A stretch of 11,261 nucleotides of DNA. Origin: an uncultured Bacilli bacterium (GTDB taxonomy: Bacteria > Bacillota_I > Bacilli_A > RFN20 > CAG-631). Under the pieces are notes generated by a model. The model was not told the origin of the DNA. It saw nothing but the letters and a program-made list of their open reading frames with translations, and made no database searches. The position numbers were made by a program, and so were the translations under genes. Below, one piece after another: positions 1 to 7,335 of the stretch. Numbering within the stretch: the first letter of the stretch is position 1; each line of letters begins with the position of its first letter. The DNA lies in NCBI GenBank assembly GCA_934215405.1, contig CAKPZU010000063.1, positions 1 to 11,261 of the forward strand, written 5' to 3'.

Positions 1-446
1 TTAATTAAGATATAGTAAGGAATTAGCCCCCCTGAAAATAGCATTGTAAAGACTAAGAATAATAATATAAATCTTCTTCCTTTTAAATTTTTCCTAGTTA
101 AAGGATAAGCACTTAATACTGTTAAGAAAACGTGCAATATAACAAAGACTACTACAACTCCAATTGAAATTAAAAATGCTCTTAATAGTCCTTGGTTTTT
201 GAAAATCAAAATGTATGATTCAAAGCTTAGCTTTTTAACTGGAACTCCAGATGATAAATCATTAACAACCAATGATGTTTTTAAAACATAGTAAAATGGA
301 TAAAAGAAAATAACTAATAGTAATAAGAAGAATAAATAGTTAATTATATTAAAGGCAATACTAGCTGCATCCTTTCCAAATAAAGAAATTAAAAATTCTT
401 TAAATTTACTATTTTCCTTTTTTAATTTTAATTCTTTTTCTACCAT
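1..446 (-). CDS. ABC sugar importer permease, LplC/YtcP type (CUT1), 3' part cut off by the window edge
   Basis: Inner-membrane subunit of a carbohydrate ABC importer; it would pair with the LplB-type permease encoded just before it. About 148 residues are readable, roughly the N-terminal half of a family member of usually close to 300 residues. Seen: a charged N-terminus, a first membrane segment at about residues 33-55, a periplasmic-side loop, a second helix at about 88-110, then the family signature SAYPLTRKNLKGRRF followed by FTMLFSGGLIPYY. That last signature is typical of the LplC/YtcP branch. The EAA loop that contacts the ATPase lies beyond the edge. The start ATG (444-446) overlaps the stop of the upstream permease by 7 bases (ATGGTAG), indicating translational coupling. 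No ATPase is visible; CUT1 systems commonly borrow a shared MsmK-like ATPase encoded elsewhere (family knowledge). Confidence 0.93.
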   Translation of the reverse strand, partial: MVEKELKLKKENSKFKEFLISLFGKDAASIAFNIINYLFFLLLLVIFFYPFYYVLKTSLVVNDLSSGVPVKKLSFESYILIFKNQGLLRAFLISIGVVVVFVILHVFLTVLSAYPLTRKNLKGRRFILLFLVFTMLFSGGLIPYYILI

Positions 447-1390
447 ATTGGTTCACCACCAATCTTTTTAATAATCTTATTAGCAATTAATGTTAAAACT
501 AAAGCAATAATTGAATTAAATAATCCTAAAGCAGCACCAAGGCTATATTCTCCCTCAAGTATTCCAATTCTAAATAAGTATGTTTCTAAAATGTCGCCTT
601 TTTCATAAACAGTCTTATTATACATATTGAAGATTTGATCAAAACCACCATATACTAAATTCGATGCCTGCAAGATCAAATTAATAGATATTGCTGGAAC
701 AAGGCCTGGAATAATTACATATAAAATCCTTTGAAAACGATTAGCTCCATCAATGGCTGCGGCTTCATATAATTCTGGAGAAATATTTGAAATTGCAGCA
801 AAATAAATAATAGTTGCCCAGCCTGCTTCTTTCCAAATATCTGAAATAATTACCATTGTTATAAATAGATTATTATTGGTAAAGAAAGCAACCTCATGAC
901 CAAACAATGCACTCATAAAGTTTTGAAAAGCACTTTGGCTCGCTGTCATTGATGTTAAAATACCAGATATAACAACCCATGAAATAAAGTGAGGTAGATA
1001 AGATATCATTTGGAATCCTTTAGCAAATCTTTTACTTTTCATTTCATTTAAAAGTATAGTTAATATAATTGGTACTGGAAATCCACAAAGTAATCGTAAA
1101 GTACTAATTCTTAAAGTGTTTTTAAACTTTACAAAAAATTGTGGATCCTCAAATAAAGTTTTAAAGTGTTTTAGTAAATCGATTTGCCCAGCATCATTTG
1201 TTGCCCATGGGCTACCCCATATTCCGCCTTTGATTTTCCAATCCTTAAAAGCTATTTGTAGACCTAGCATTGGATAATATGCAAATATTAAAAGGTAAAT
1301 AATCATTGGTAGAAGCATCAAATAAAGTGGATAGGTATTTTTAAGATAAATCCATTTAGAATTTTTCTTAATACACTTGACATCTTCCAT
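440..1390 (-). CDS. ABC sugar importer permease, LplB/YteP type (CUT1)
   Basis: A 316-residue inner-membrane permease of a carbohydrate ABC importer, full length for the family. About six hydrophobic segments are visible (near residues 22-45, 95-117, 128-150, 175-200, 230-245 and 282-305). The cytoplasmic EAA loop is present at 209-232, with E209-A-A, G215 at the expected +6 position and IIPGL at 226-230; this loop docks on the ATPase. The N-terminal PLYLMLLPMIIYLLIFAYYP and the internal ISYLPHFISWVV are characteristic of the LplB branch, which imports oligosaccharides, often of plant or host glycans. A strong ribosome binding site (AAGGAGGT) lies just upstream of the ATG. It follows the secreted protein gene by 28 bases and overlaps the next permease by 7, so it is third in the operon. 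The real substrate is not deducible. Confidence 0.95.
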   Translation of the reverse strand: MEDVKCIKKNSKWIYLKNTYPLYLMLLPMIIYLLIFAYYPMLGLQIAFKDWKIKGGIWGSPWATNDAGQIDLLKHFKTLFEDPQFFVKFKNTLRISTLRLLCGFPVPIILTILLNEMKSKRFAKGFQMISYLPHFISWVVISGILTSMTASQSAFQNFMSALFGHEVAFFTNNNLFITMVIISDIWKEAGWATIIYFAAISNISPELYEAAAIDGANRFQRILYVIIPGLVPAISINLILQASNLVYGGFDQIFNMYNKTVYEKGDILETYLFRIGILEGEYSLGAALGLFNSIIALVLTLIANKIIKKIGGEPIW

Positions 1391-1418
1391 ATTTATACCT
1401 CCTTCTCATTTAAAGTAT

Positions 1419-3209
1419 TTATTTTTTCTTTTTTAAAATTAGTAATGATATTAATGACGTAAGAGAAATAAAACTTAAGCCAACGCTGCCATTGCAACCA
1501 CTTGGCTTCTTGTAAATTTTTTCAATTTGTGAAGTGACATTTTTATATAAAGTATTAACACTTGTTTTTGATGTTGCTTTTAAAATCTTTTCTTTAAATT
1601 CATTTACCTTATCAGTAATAATTTGATAATTTTCTTCTGTGTACTCTTTTTTATTAATAGCATTATAGTAATCTTCTAACTCTTGAGCTTTTGCATTTCT
1701 ATATGCTGTTAATTCTTCTCTTTCTTGTGCTAATGTTTTTGTACTATTAATACTTGAAACAGCACTATCATATGTGTCTAATAATGTTTTTTCATCTTGT
1801 GCACCCTTAATAGCAATAACTGCGTCGTTATAATAATTTTCAATATTACCCCAGTTATTTAATGAATAATCAGCTTCATCTAAGCCATTAAATAATTCAT
1901 CTAAAGCAGTAATTTTTTCTTCTTTAACTTTGGCTAACTTTTTAATAACACTAAAATCTAAAATTTTACTTTCATCAAATAATGTTGTATCAGATGTAAT
2001 AACTGGAGCAAAATCTAAAGAACCCCATTGGCCATTTATTGAATAATAATCCATAATTAATGATTCATTTGCTTTTAAATTAACATTTATTTTAAAATAA
2101 TCAGCCCCAGAATTATCAATTATTGGATATTCTTTAATTAATAGCTTATTACCTTCTTCATCCATTCCATAATAACGAATGGCTGTATGCTTTGGCCAGG
2201 CATTATCCCAAACAGCTGTATGTGAAATAGTAACATTCGTGTTTTGTAGCGCCTTATAAATAATTATTGCATCATTACCTTCATCACATTGGATTTGCCA
2301 TCTTAAAAATCCAGCTCCTCCATCACCATGGGCAACTTGATTCCATAAAGCATCTTGTGCAGAACCACTTCCATCGCCTTCATGATAAGAGAATAGTTGA
2401 TAATCTAATAAAGTTCCATAATAAAATCCTACAGATAATGAATTATAAGTACATGGTTGATAATCATTATTAATAGTATTAGTAATTGCATCCCACATAT
2501 TTATTTTTTCTGAGCCCTTAAATTCTAATTGCTCATTTCTTATAGTTTCATTATAATCGGCAGTTGATGATGTAAATACTGGTATTGTTTGTACATTACG
2601 TTCATTGGCAATAGTACTACCAAAAACATAGTAAGCAACATCGCCTTTCTTTAGCATAACTTCACCACCATAAGAATTAGCTTCAACTGGTAATTGTTTA
2701 ATGTCTTTACTCCATTGCATATATGTTTTATTATTAGTATTTACATATAAAGCAAAATATTGACCATGTTCATCAATCCAACCTGTTGTAATTTCAGGAT
2801 GAGTTATAGTTAATTTAATATCACTAGTTGCCTTAATTTTAAATATTGCCGATTGAGCAGACGTTGTTTTAAAACGCCATGGTGCAAATGATGCACTTGC
2901 TTCTCCTTCAAACTTAATATCATTTGAAATTAAAACATTATCATTTTCTTCTTGAATATAATTTGTAAACTTACTTACCTTACCCAAAACATTTCCGCAT
3001 AATAAATCAAGTTCCATATCTTTTAAAGAAAGGGCTTCACCATTATTTTTAACAATTTGTTTTGATAAATTATTTAAATCAACAGATGTTGCATTAGCAA
3101 AATCATCCTCGGCATTAACTACAACATTAGAATTATCATTTAAAATGTCATTAAATGAAAAGCATAATCCTAATGATAATAGTAATGATAAAATCTTATT
3201 CTTTTTCAT
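1419..3209 (-). CDS. Secreted surface protein with two copies of a shared beta-rich domain, helical stalk and GC-type C-terminal tail
   Basis: A 596-residue exported protein of no family I can name. An N-terminal signal peptide is clear (KKNK, then a hydrophobic stretch at about 6-19, with a possible cleavage after VNA at residue 33). Residues about 43-216 and 238-406 appear to be two copies of one beta-rich domain. Each copy runs from a 'WRF..' or 'RWQI' strand through a 'k..tdikltI' strand to a final '.yY.f..' strand, and the first copy ends in an RN-x-Q-x-x-P motif like the neighbouring protein. Residues 428-568 are predicted helical, with FIVAR-like repeats (long charged helices with YTEENY), probably a stalk. 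The C-terminus is PSGCNGS, about 18 hydrophobic residues, then KKKK: a tripartite cell-surface retention or sorting tail without LPXTG. AGGAGAAATAT precedes the ATG. Only 18 bases separate it from the preceding secreted-protein gene and 28 from the permease gene, so a role in capturing the importer's glycan is inferred, not shown. Confidence 0.85.
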   Translation of the reverse strand: MKKNKILSLLLSLGLCFSFNDILNDNSNVVVNAEDDFANATSVDLNNLSKQIVKNNGEALSLKDMELDLLCGNVLGKVSKFTNYIQEENDNVLISNDIKFEGEASASFAPWRFKTTSAQSAIFKIKATSDIKLTITHPEITTGWIDEHGQYFALYVNTNNKTYMQWSKDIKQLPVEANSYGGEVMLKKGDVAYYVFGSTIANERNVQTIPVFTSSTADYNETIRNEQLEFKGSEKINMWDAITNTINNDYQPCTYNSLSVGFYYGTLLDYQLFSYHEGDGSGSAQDALWNQVAHGDGGAGFLRWQIQCDEGNDAIIIYKALQNTNVTISHTAVWDNAWPKHTAIRYYGMDEEGNKLLIKEYPIIDNSGADYFKINVNLKANESLIMDYYSINGQWGSLDFAPVITSDTTLFDESKILDFSVIKKLAKVKEEKITALDELFNGLDEADYSLNNWGNIENYYNDAVIAIKGAQDEKTLLDTYDSAVSSINSTKTLAQEREELTAYRNAKAQELEDYYNAINKKEYTEENYQIITDKVNEFKEKILKATSKTSVNTLYKNVTSQIEKIYKKPSGCNGSVGLSFISLTSLISLLILKKKK

Positions 3210-3227
3210 ATATTTCTCCTAATTATT

Positions 3228-5003
3228 TTATAAAGTCTTTTTACGTAATAAAATAATGAATCCAGCTAAAGTTAGTAAAGAAATTGGTAAAGCTACAACA
3301 TTTCCTTTACAGCCTTTCTTTTCAAGTTTTGCAATGCTTCTTGATTCTACTTCATTACATACGCTACAAGTTCTTTCTTCTTTTCCTTCTTCAGTAGTTG
3401 AAGCTTCTTTTACAACATGCCATTCACCAAAAGTATGTTCTTTTTTAGCAATTACTTCTTGTTTTACTAATACTTCATTACATACACTACAATGCTTTCC
3501 TTCTGTTAAACCTTCTTCTTTACATGTTGCTTCTTTTGCTGCATCAATTACTTCTGTATGAGGCTTTTTAGCAATTTCTTCTTGTTTTACTAATACTTCA
3601 TTACATACACTACAATGCTTTCCTTCTGTTAAACCAGTTTCTTTACATGTTGCTTCTTTTGCTGCATCAATTACTTCTGTATGCTTTGTTTTAGTAATTA
3701 CAATACTATCCTTACTAATTTCATTTTCACCTTTTGGATCGCTATAATATTTATCACATTCATCACAATAGTAATATTCAACATTTCCTTCTTCTTTACA
3801 TGTTGCATCCTTTTTATAAGTATGTTCCATATTATGCAATATTTCAGTTGCCTTAAAGTAAGGAAGATAATTTTGCATATTTCTTTCATCAGTAAATATA
3901 AATTCATAATATAAAATTTCGTTTGTTTCAAGTACTACGCTTCCTGAAACATAACTAATATCAACTAATTTACCACATGTATAATTAAGAATTGTTTCTA
4001 AGCCATTTTTAGTTTGCTTATAAGCATTAATATTAGCACTTTCTGGCCAACCTTGTAATACAAATGCTTCTTCATTATTTAAGAAATGTGCAAAGCTAAA
4101 AGCAAGTTCCACATATTTATTAGCTTTAACAGCTAAAATTACGCCATCATTATTTTTGGTAACATTTTGCCAGTTTTCAGCAACAGCTCCATCAGTAGAT
4201 GTTAGCTTATTAGCGCTTAACGTTTCAAAATCTTTAATATTATTTTCTTTAACACTACCATGCTTAATACTATAATCAACTATTGATGCATTATAATAGT
4301 TACCATTTACACTATTTACATTTTCAATAGTCTTTGCCCAATATGATTCAACTATGGTTGGTTGTTTAACTACCTCTTTTTGTGTAAATGTAAATGTAGG
4401 TAGCTCTTGAAGATTTCTATGGTCACCACCCCAAGGCATTCTAAATTCATAATATAATGTTTCACCCTTTAATAAATCATAAGTAAAATTAAAATCACTT
4501 GCTGGAGATGGATCACCTAAATCAACTACTTTTAACTCACTTATTCCAAGTGAATCACCTTTATAGATACCTAAAATACAAACCTGAGTCCAGCCACCAT
4601 CTTTTTCTTTATTTATATTAATTTCAATATCTTCTTTAGCTGTAACCATTGCAATTACACCATCATCATTTATTGTATTAATCTGGCCATTTGTGGCATA
4701 AGCATCATCTGTGCTAGTTCCTAAGCTTCCTGTCCAAGACGCCGCATTACCAACACATGACGTAAATTTATTAATGTTATTAGTAGATACTTTTCCATGA
4801 ACGATTGAATAATCAGCTAGCTTTCCATCAGTATACATTTCACCATTATTTAAAGCAGTTCTAACTATCATATCAGTGTATGATGCTGTTTCAGTCACTT
4901 TATCCTCTGCTTTAACTGTGTTTGCTTTATTTACTAATAATGAGCAAAAAGTTAAAAAGCCTAATGAAATTAATGCTGTAATTCTTACTTTTTTGTTTAC
5001 CAT
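3228..5003 (-). CDS. Secreted surface protein with two copies of the shared domain, Cys-repeat (zinc-ribbon-like) region and GC-type C-terminal tail
   Basis: A 591-residue exported protein, first gene of the operon. I chose the ATG at 5001-5003 rather than one 24 codons upstream, because AAAGGAGTTT sits 5 bases before it and the protein then starts with a textbook signal peptide (MVNKKVRITALISLGFLTFC, cleavage near VKA-ED at residue 32). Residues 41-210 and 220-388 are an internal duplication: ADYSIVHGKVSTNNI matches VDYSIKHGSVKENNI, NDDGVIAMV matches NNDGVILAV, and LYYEF..RN.Q.LP.F closes both. Residues 393-562 hold four short repeats of the type H-x(8)-ATC-x-E-x-G-x(6)-C-x2-C, common in Firmicute surface proteins; the last has lost its first Cys. 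The C-terminus is KKGCKGN, a hydrophobic helix and RKKTL. The protein is probably displayed at the cell surface; binding to a glycan is inferred from its operon partners (two sugar permeases). Confidence 0.86.
   Translation of the reverse strand: MVNKKVRITALISLGFLTFCSLLVNKANTVKAEDKVTETASYTDMIVRTALNNGEMYTDGKLADYSIVHGKVSTNNINKFTSCVGNAASWTGSLGTSTDDAYATNGQINTINDDGVIAMVTAKEDIEININKEKDGGWTQVCILGIYKGDSLGISELKVVDLGDPSPASDFNFTYDLLKGETLYYEFRMPWGGDHRNLQELPTFTFTQKEVVKQPTIVESYWAKTIENVNSVNGNYYNASIVDYSIKHGSVKENNIKDFETLSANKLTSTDGAVAENWQNVTKNNDGVILAVKANKYVELAFSFAHFLNNEEAFVLQGWPESANINAYKQTKNGLETILNYTCGKLVDISYVSGSVVLETNEILYYEFIFTDERNMQNYLPYFKATEILHNMEHTYKKDATCKEEGNVEYYYCDECDKYYSDPKGENEISKDSIVITKTKHTEVIDAAKEATCKETGLTEGKHCSVCNEVLVKQEEIAKKPHTEVIDAAKEATCKEEGLTEGKHCSVCNEVLVKQEVIAKKEHTFGEWHVVKEASTTEEGKEERTCSVCNEVESRSIAKLEKKGCKGNVVALPISLLTLAGFIILLRKKTL
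3458..3683. repeat. Tandem 123-bp duplication inside the surface-protein gene
   Basis: Positions 3458-3560 and 3581-3683 match base for base except for three adjacent differences (ttc against agt), at a period of 123 bp, equal to 41 codons. They encode the two central Cys repeats of the surface protein (residues 441-481 and 482-522). Nucleotide-level identity, well above what protein constraint needs, points to a recent tandem duplication or gene conversion. The outer repeats of the same gene have diverged. Confidence 0.9.
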
Positions 5004-5298
5004 AATGTAAACTCCTTTCATTATTTTTAATTGAACATACAAATTTATTATAAATAATTGTTTTTTTACTAACAATTAATTAAAAGCAATTTGTCTTATA
5101 TATTGTATTATTTTAGTAAAAAAGTCTTAAAAATTATAAAATTTGGTCAAAATGTAGCAATTATGTTAAAAATTGTATGTTAATTTATTATAAAGATTAT
5201 AAAAATTTAGAAATAATAATATAAAGAATAAGACTATTTATTATTTTTGTTATTGATTTATAGACACATAAAAAGTAATATTAAATTAGGTGATAAAA
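5004..5298. promoter_or_regulatory. Divergent intergenic control region between the glycan operon and the AraC gene
   Basis: A 295-base, extremely AT-rich spacer between divergent genes, without a coding gene. It holds the minus-strand promoter and dyad described separately. It also holds a direct repeat TATGTTAA at 5162-5169 and 5176-5183 (14-base period), preceded by GTAGCAA, a plausible but unproven site for the divergently encoded AraC regulator. For the plus-strand AraC gene I see only weak promoters. One is TTGATT (5253-5258), 17 bases, TAATAT (5276-5281), but its start point would fall on the ribosome binding site, so transcription may begin farther upstream. Confidence 0.7.
5047..5075 (-). 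promoter_or_regulatory. Sigma-A-type promoter of the glycan-uptake operon
   Basis: On the minus strand TTGTTA (5070-5075), a 17-base spacer, then a perfect TATAAT (5047-5052). This gives a 5' leader of about 38 bases ending in the AAAGGAGTTT site of the first secreted-protein gene. An inverted repeat TAATTGTT-N8-AACAATTA (5055-5078) lies over the -35 box and spacer, placed where a repressor would block it. Confidence 0.65.
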
Positions 5299-6093
5299 AT
5301 GTTTGATTGTGAATTAAAATTTGTTGTAAGCCAAGATTATAAAGAACCATATATTGTTAAAACGCATAAGCATCCGTGCTATGAAATAGTTTTTTATATT
5401 TCAGGAACAGGGAAAACAACTATTAACAATGTAACATATGATTTTAAAGAAAACACCTTCTCAATTATTGAACCAAATAGCAATCATAATGAAATTGGTA
5501 ATGAAAATGTTAAGCTAATTTATATCGGCTTTGATATTTTAAATGATTCAATAAAGTTTAAAAGTAGATTATATGATAATGCAAACTTTAACATTTTAAA
5601 CGAATTATTATTAATTCAAGATGAAATGAAAAGTCAAAAGCAATATTATGGAAGAATGCTAAATCTTTTAACTGAACAAATAGTTGTTAAAATTAAAAGA
5701 GGCTTAAATGAAATTGCCAAACAAAGCGATGATAAAATTGAATATGTTATTAATTTTATAAAACTTAATTGTATGAAAAATATTAAGGTTAACTTAATTG
5801 CTAAATCATTTGGCTTTAATTATGATTACTTTAGACGAATGTTTAAAGAAAAAATGGGTATTTCTATTAAGGATTATATTATTCAAGAAAAGTTAAACTA
5901 TGCAATTGATTTACTTAAAAATTCTGATTATTCAATAAGTGAAATTGCTTCTCGTTCAGGCTTTGCATCACCTTCACATTTTGGCATAGTTTTTAAAGAA
6001 CAAATGCATAAAAATCCTAAAGATTTTGTAAGAGAATATAAAATGTCTAATTCTCATAAAGAAATTGCCTTTTTTGAGGAAAATAAAAAATGA
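5299..6093 (+). CDS. AraC-family transcriptional regulator (cupin sensor plus double HTH)
   Basis: A 264-residue DNA-binding regulator. A GTG lies 9 bases upstream in frame, but it is part of the AGGTGA ribosome binding site (5288-5293) that serves the ATG at 5299, so I start there. The N-terminal half is a cupin-like effector domain, with HKHPCYEIVFYISGTGKT at about 23-40 and FSIIEPNSNHNEIG at 54-67; His residues at 23 and 25 line the usual pocket. The C-terminal domain (about 147-248) has both HTH units: NLIAKSFGFNYDYFRRMFKE and the conserved ISEIASRSGFASPSHFGIVFKE, followed by the typical KNPKDFVREYK. It is divergent from the sugar-importer operon and probably controls it in response to a sugar (inference). 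Its TGA stop overlaps the ATG of the next gene (ATGA), so the two are co-translated. Confidence 0.95.
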   Translation: MFDCELKFVVSQDYKEPYIVKTHKHPCYEIVFYISGTGKTTINNVTYDFKENTFSIIEPNSNHNEIGNENVKLIYIGFDILNDSIKFKSRLYDNANFNILNELLLIQDEMKSQKQYYGRMLNLLTEQIVVKIKRGLNEIAKQSDDKIEYVINFIKLNCMKNIKVNLIAKSFGFNYDYFRRMFKEKMGISIKDYIIQEKLNYAIDLLKNSDYSISEIASRSGFASPSHFGIVFKEQMHKNPKDFVREYKMSNSHKEIAFFEENKK

Positions 6094-6944
6094 GTTTATT
6101 AAATAGATTAATGTTTGGTAGTGGAAAGATTAATCTACCCGAAACTAGATTTAAGCAATTTTTTTATATTTTTAAAGAAAATCTATTACTTTTATTTTAC
6201 ACAGGCTTATTTTCATTTTTATTTTTAGCACCAACTATTTATATAATACTATCAACATATACTAGATACTATCAGCTAGTTACGAGTGAAACAATTAATA
6301 GTAGTGAAATAATGCAATTATTATTAAGCTGTGGGGTTTTATTAATATTTAGTATTAGCTTTTTAGGTATTGGGATATCTGGCATTTATAATATAATAAT
6401 TAAATTAGCCTTTAATGAAGGAGCTAGGTTTAAAGATTTCTTTATTGGTATAAAGCAAAATATTTTAAAGTTTTTAATAATTTATTTTATTGAAGGTGTA
6501 TTATTATTCTTTTTACTTTTAAATTATGGATCTTATTATTTTTTACCAATCAACAAATATATAAAGTTTTTTGCCTTAATAATCAGTACTTTATTTCTAA
6601 TAATTTATATGCTAGCTAAACCATTTATACTAGTTCAATTAATGATATTTAAAAACAACAAGTTACAATTAATAAAAAATAGCTTTTTGCTAATGATTTC
6701 AAAATTACTACCTGCTTTATTTATTTTTATAATAACTAATTTCTTATATGCTTTACTTTTAATTTTTATAGGCGCTCCTTTAATAATAACAATGATTTTA
6801 ATAATCATGTTTCAAAATGTTTATTCATCTTTGATTAACGTTTTATTTGTAATTAACACCTATGAAGGCTTAATTGATAAAAATGATTATAAAGAAATAT
6901 ACCATAAAGGCTTAAAGGATTATGAAGAAAGCCAAGATATCTAA
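6090..6944 (+). CDS. Multi-spanning membrane protein, YesL/DUF624-like
   Basis: A 284-residue integral membrane protein with about six hydrophobic segments (near 32-55, 74-100, 128-150, 158-182, 198-222 and 226-250), a cytoplasmic N-terminus and a charged C-terminal tail (KNDYKEIYHKGLKDYEE). The layout fits the YesL/DUF624 group: an N-terminal F..F.EN segment, a glycine-rich turn GISGIYNII, then a loop with FNEGARFKDFFIGIKQN. That group is regularly found beside LplB/LplC permeases and AraC or YesMN regulators. I place it there by layout, not by strong identity, and its length exceeds the usual roughly 200-230 residues. The role is unknown; a helper of sugar sensing or uptake is inferred from context. 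The start ATG overlaps the AraC stop by four bases. A strong terminator follows 10 bases after the stop. Confidence 0.8.
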   Translation: MSLLNRLMFGSGKINLPETRFKQFFYIFKENLLLLFYTGLFSFLFLAPTIYIILSTYTRYYQLVTSETINSSEIMQLLLSCGVLLIFSISFLGIGISGIYNIIIKLAFNEGARFKDFFIGIKQNILKFLIIYFIEGVLLFFLLLNYGSYYFLPINKYIKFFALIISTLFLIIYMLAKPFILVQLMIFKNNKLQLIKNSFLLMISKLLPALFIFIITNFLYALLLIFIGAPLIITMILIIMFQNVYSSLINVLFVINTYEGLIDKNDYKEIYHKGLKDYEESQDI

Positions 6945-6954
6945 ATGCAAAATT

Positions 6955-6980
6955 GAGTATTGCTTAAGCAATACTCTTTT
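6955..6980 (+). terminator. Palindromic, probably bidirectional Rho-independent terminator
   Basis: Arms GAGTATTGC and GCAATACTC around a TTAA centre make a perfect 22-base palindrome (6955-6976), followed by TTTT. On the other strand it is followed by AATTTTG, so it can also end the convergent toxin-antitoxin transcript arriving from 7003. It starts 10 bases after the stop of the membrane-protein gene. Confidence 0.9.
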
Positions 6981-7002
6981 AGTTTATAAATATGTTAATG
7001 AA

Positions 7003-7335
7003 TTATAATCTATTTAAAATAGATTCCATTATATTAGAAGGGGCATATAATATTGCAATTATATGAATTTCGTCCTTTTTTATTTTATATATAATTACAT
7101 AATTATTTACATTTACTCTACGATATTCCTTATTTAATGTAATATATTCATTTTTTATAAGTGGCATCGCATATGGAAATAATTTCACGCGAGAAATAGC
7201 ATCTTTTATATTATTCCATAGTCTCATGGCCGCAGTAGGGTTATTTAATTTTAATGAAATATGATTCAAAATTTCAACTATATCATTTTCTGCTTGCTTT
7301 AAAATCACTACTTTATACTTATTATTTTTCTCCAT
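7003..7335 (-). CDS. ParE/RelE-superfamily toxin of a type II toxin-antitoxin pair
   Basis: A 110-residue small basic protein with the ParE/RelE toxin fold: KVVILKQAENDIVEILNHIS at the start (helix 1 with the A..DI.eI pattern), NNPTAAMRLWNNIKDAI for helix 2, LFPYAMPL, then the strand-forming core YRRVNVNNYVIIYKIKKDEIHIIAILYA. Members either cut ribosome-bound mRNA (RelE) or poison gyrase (ParE); the sequence here looks closer to ParE, but I cannot settle the target. The ATG lies inside the end of the antitoxin gene (14-base overlap), with GAGGT (7347-7351) as its own ribosome site. It ends 23 bases from the terminator shared with the convergent regulator operon. It looks intact. Confidence 0.9.
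   Translation of the reverse strand: MEKNNKYKVVILKQAENDIVEILNHISLKLNNPTAAMRLWNNIKDAISRVKLFPYAMPLIKNEYITLNKEYRRVNVNNYVIIYKIKKDEIHIIAILYAPSNIMESILNRL

Noticed and set aside
3458..3683. CRISPR-like repeat array
   Set aside because: Only two units of 123 bp, continuous in a protein frame and encoding Cys repeats; there are no spacers.
2267..3914. Several open frames antisense to the secreted-protein genes
   Set aside because: They lie opposite strongly coding sequence with signal peptides and repeats, are His- or Phe-rich as antisense frames often are, and have no ribosome sites.
5004..5075. Longer N-terminus of the first secreted protein, starting at 5075
   Set aside because: It would put 24 residues before an ideal signal peptide, and would place the operon promoter inside the coding region. 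The ATG at 5001-5003 has a strong ribosome site.
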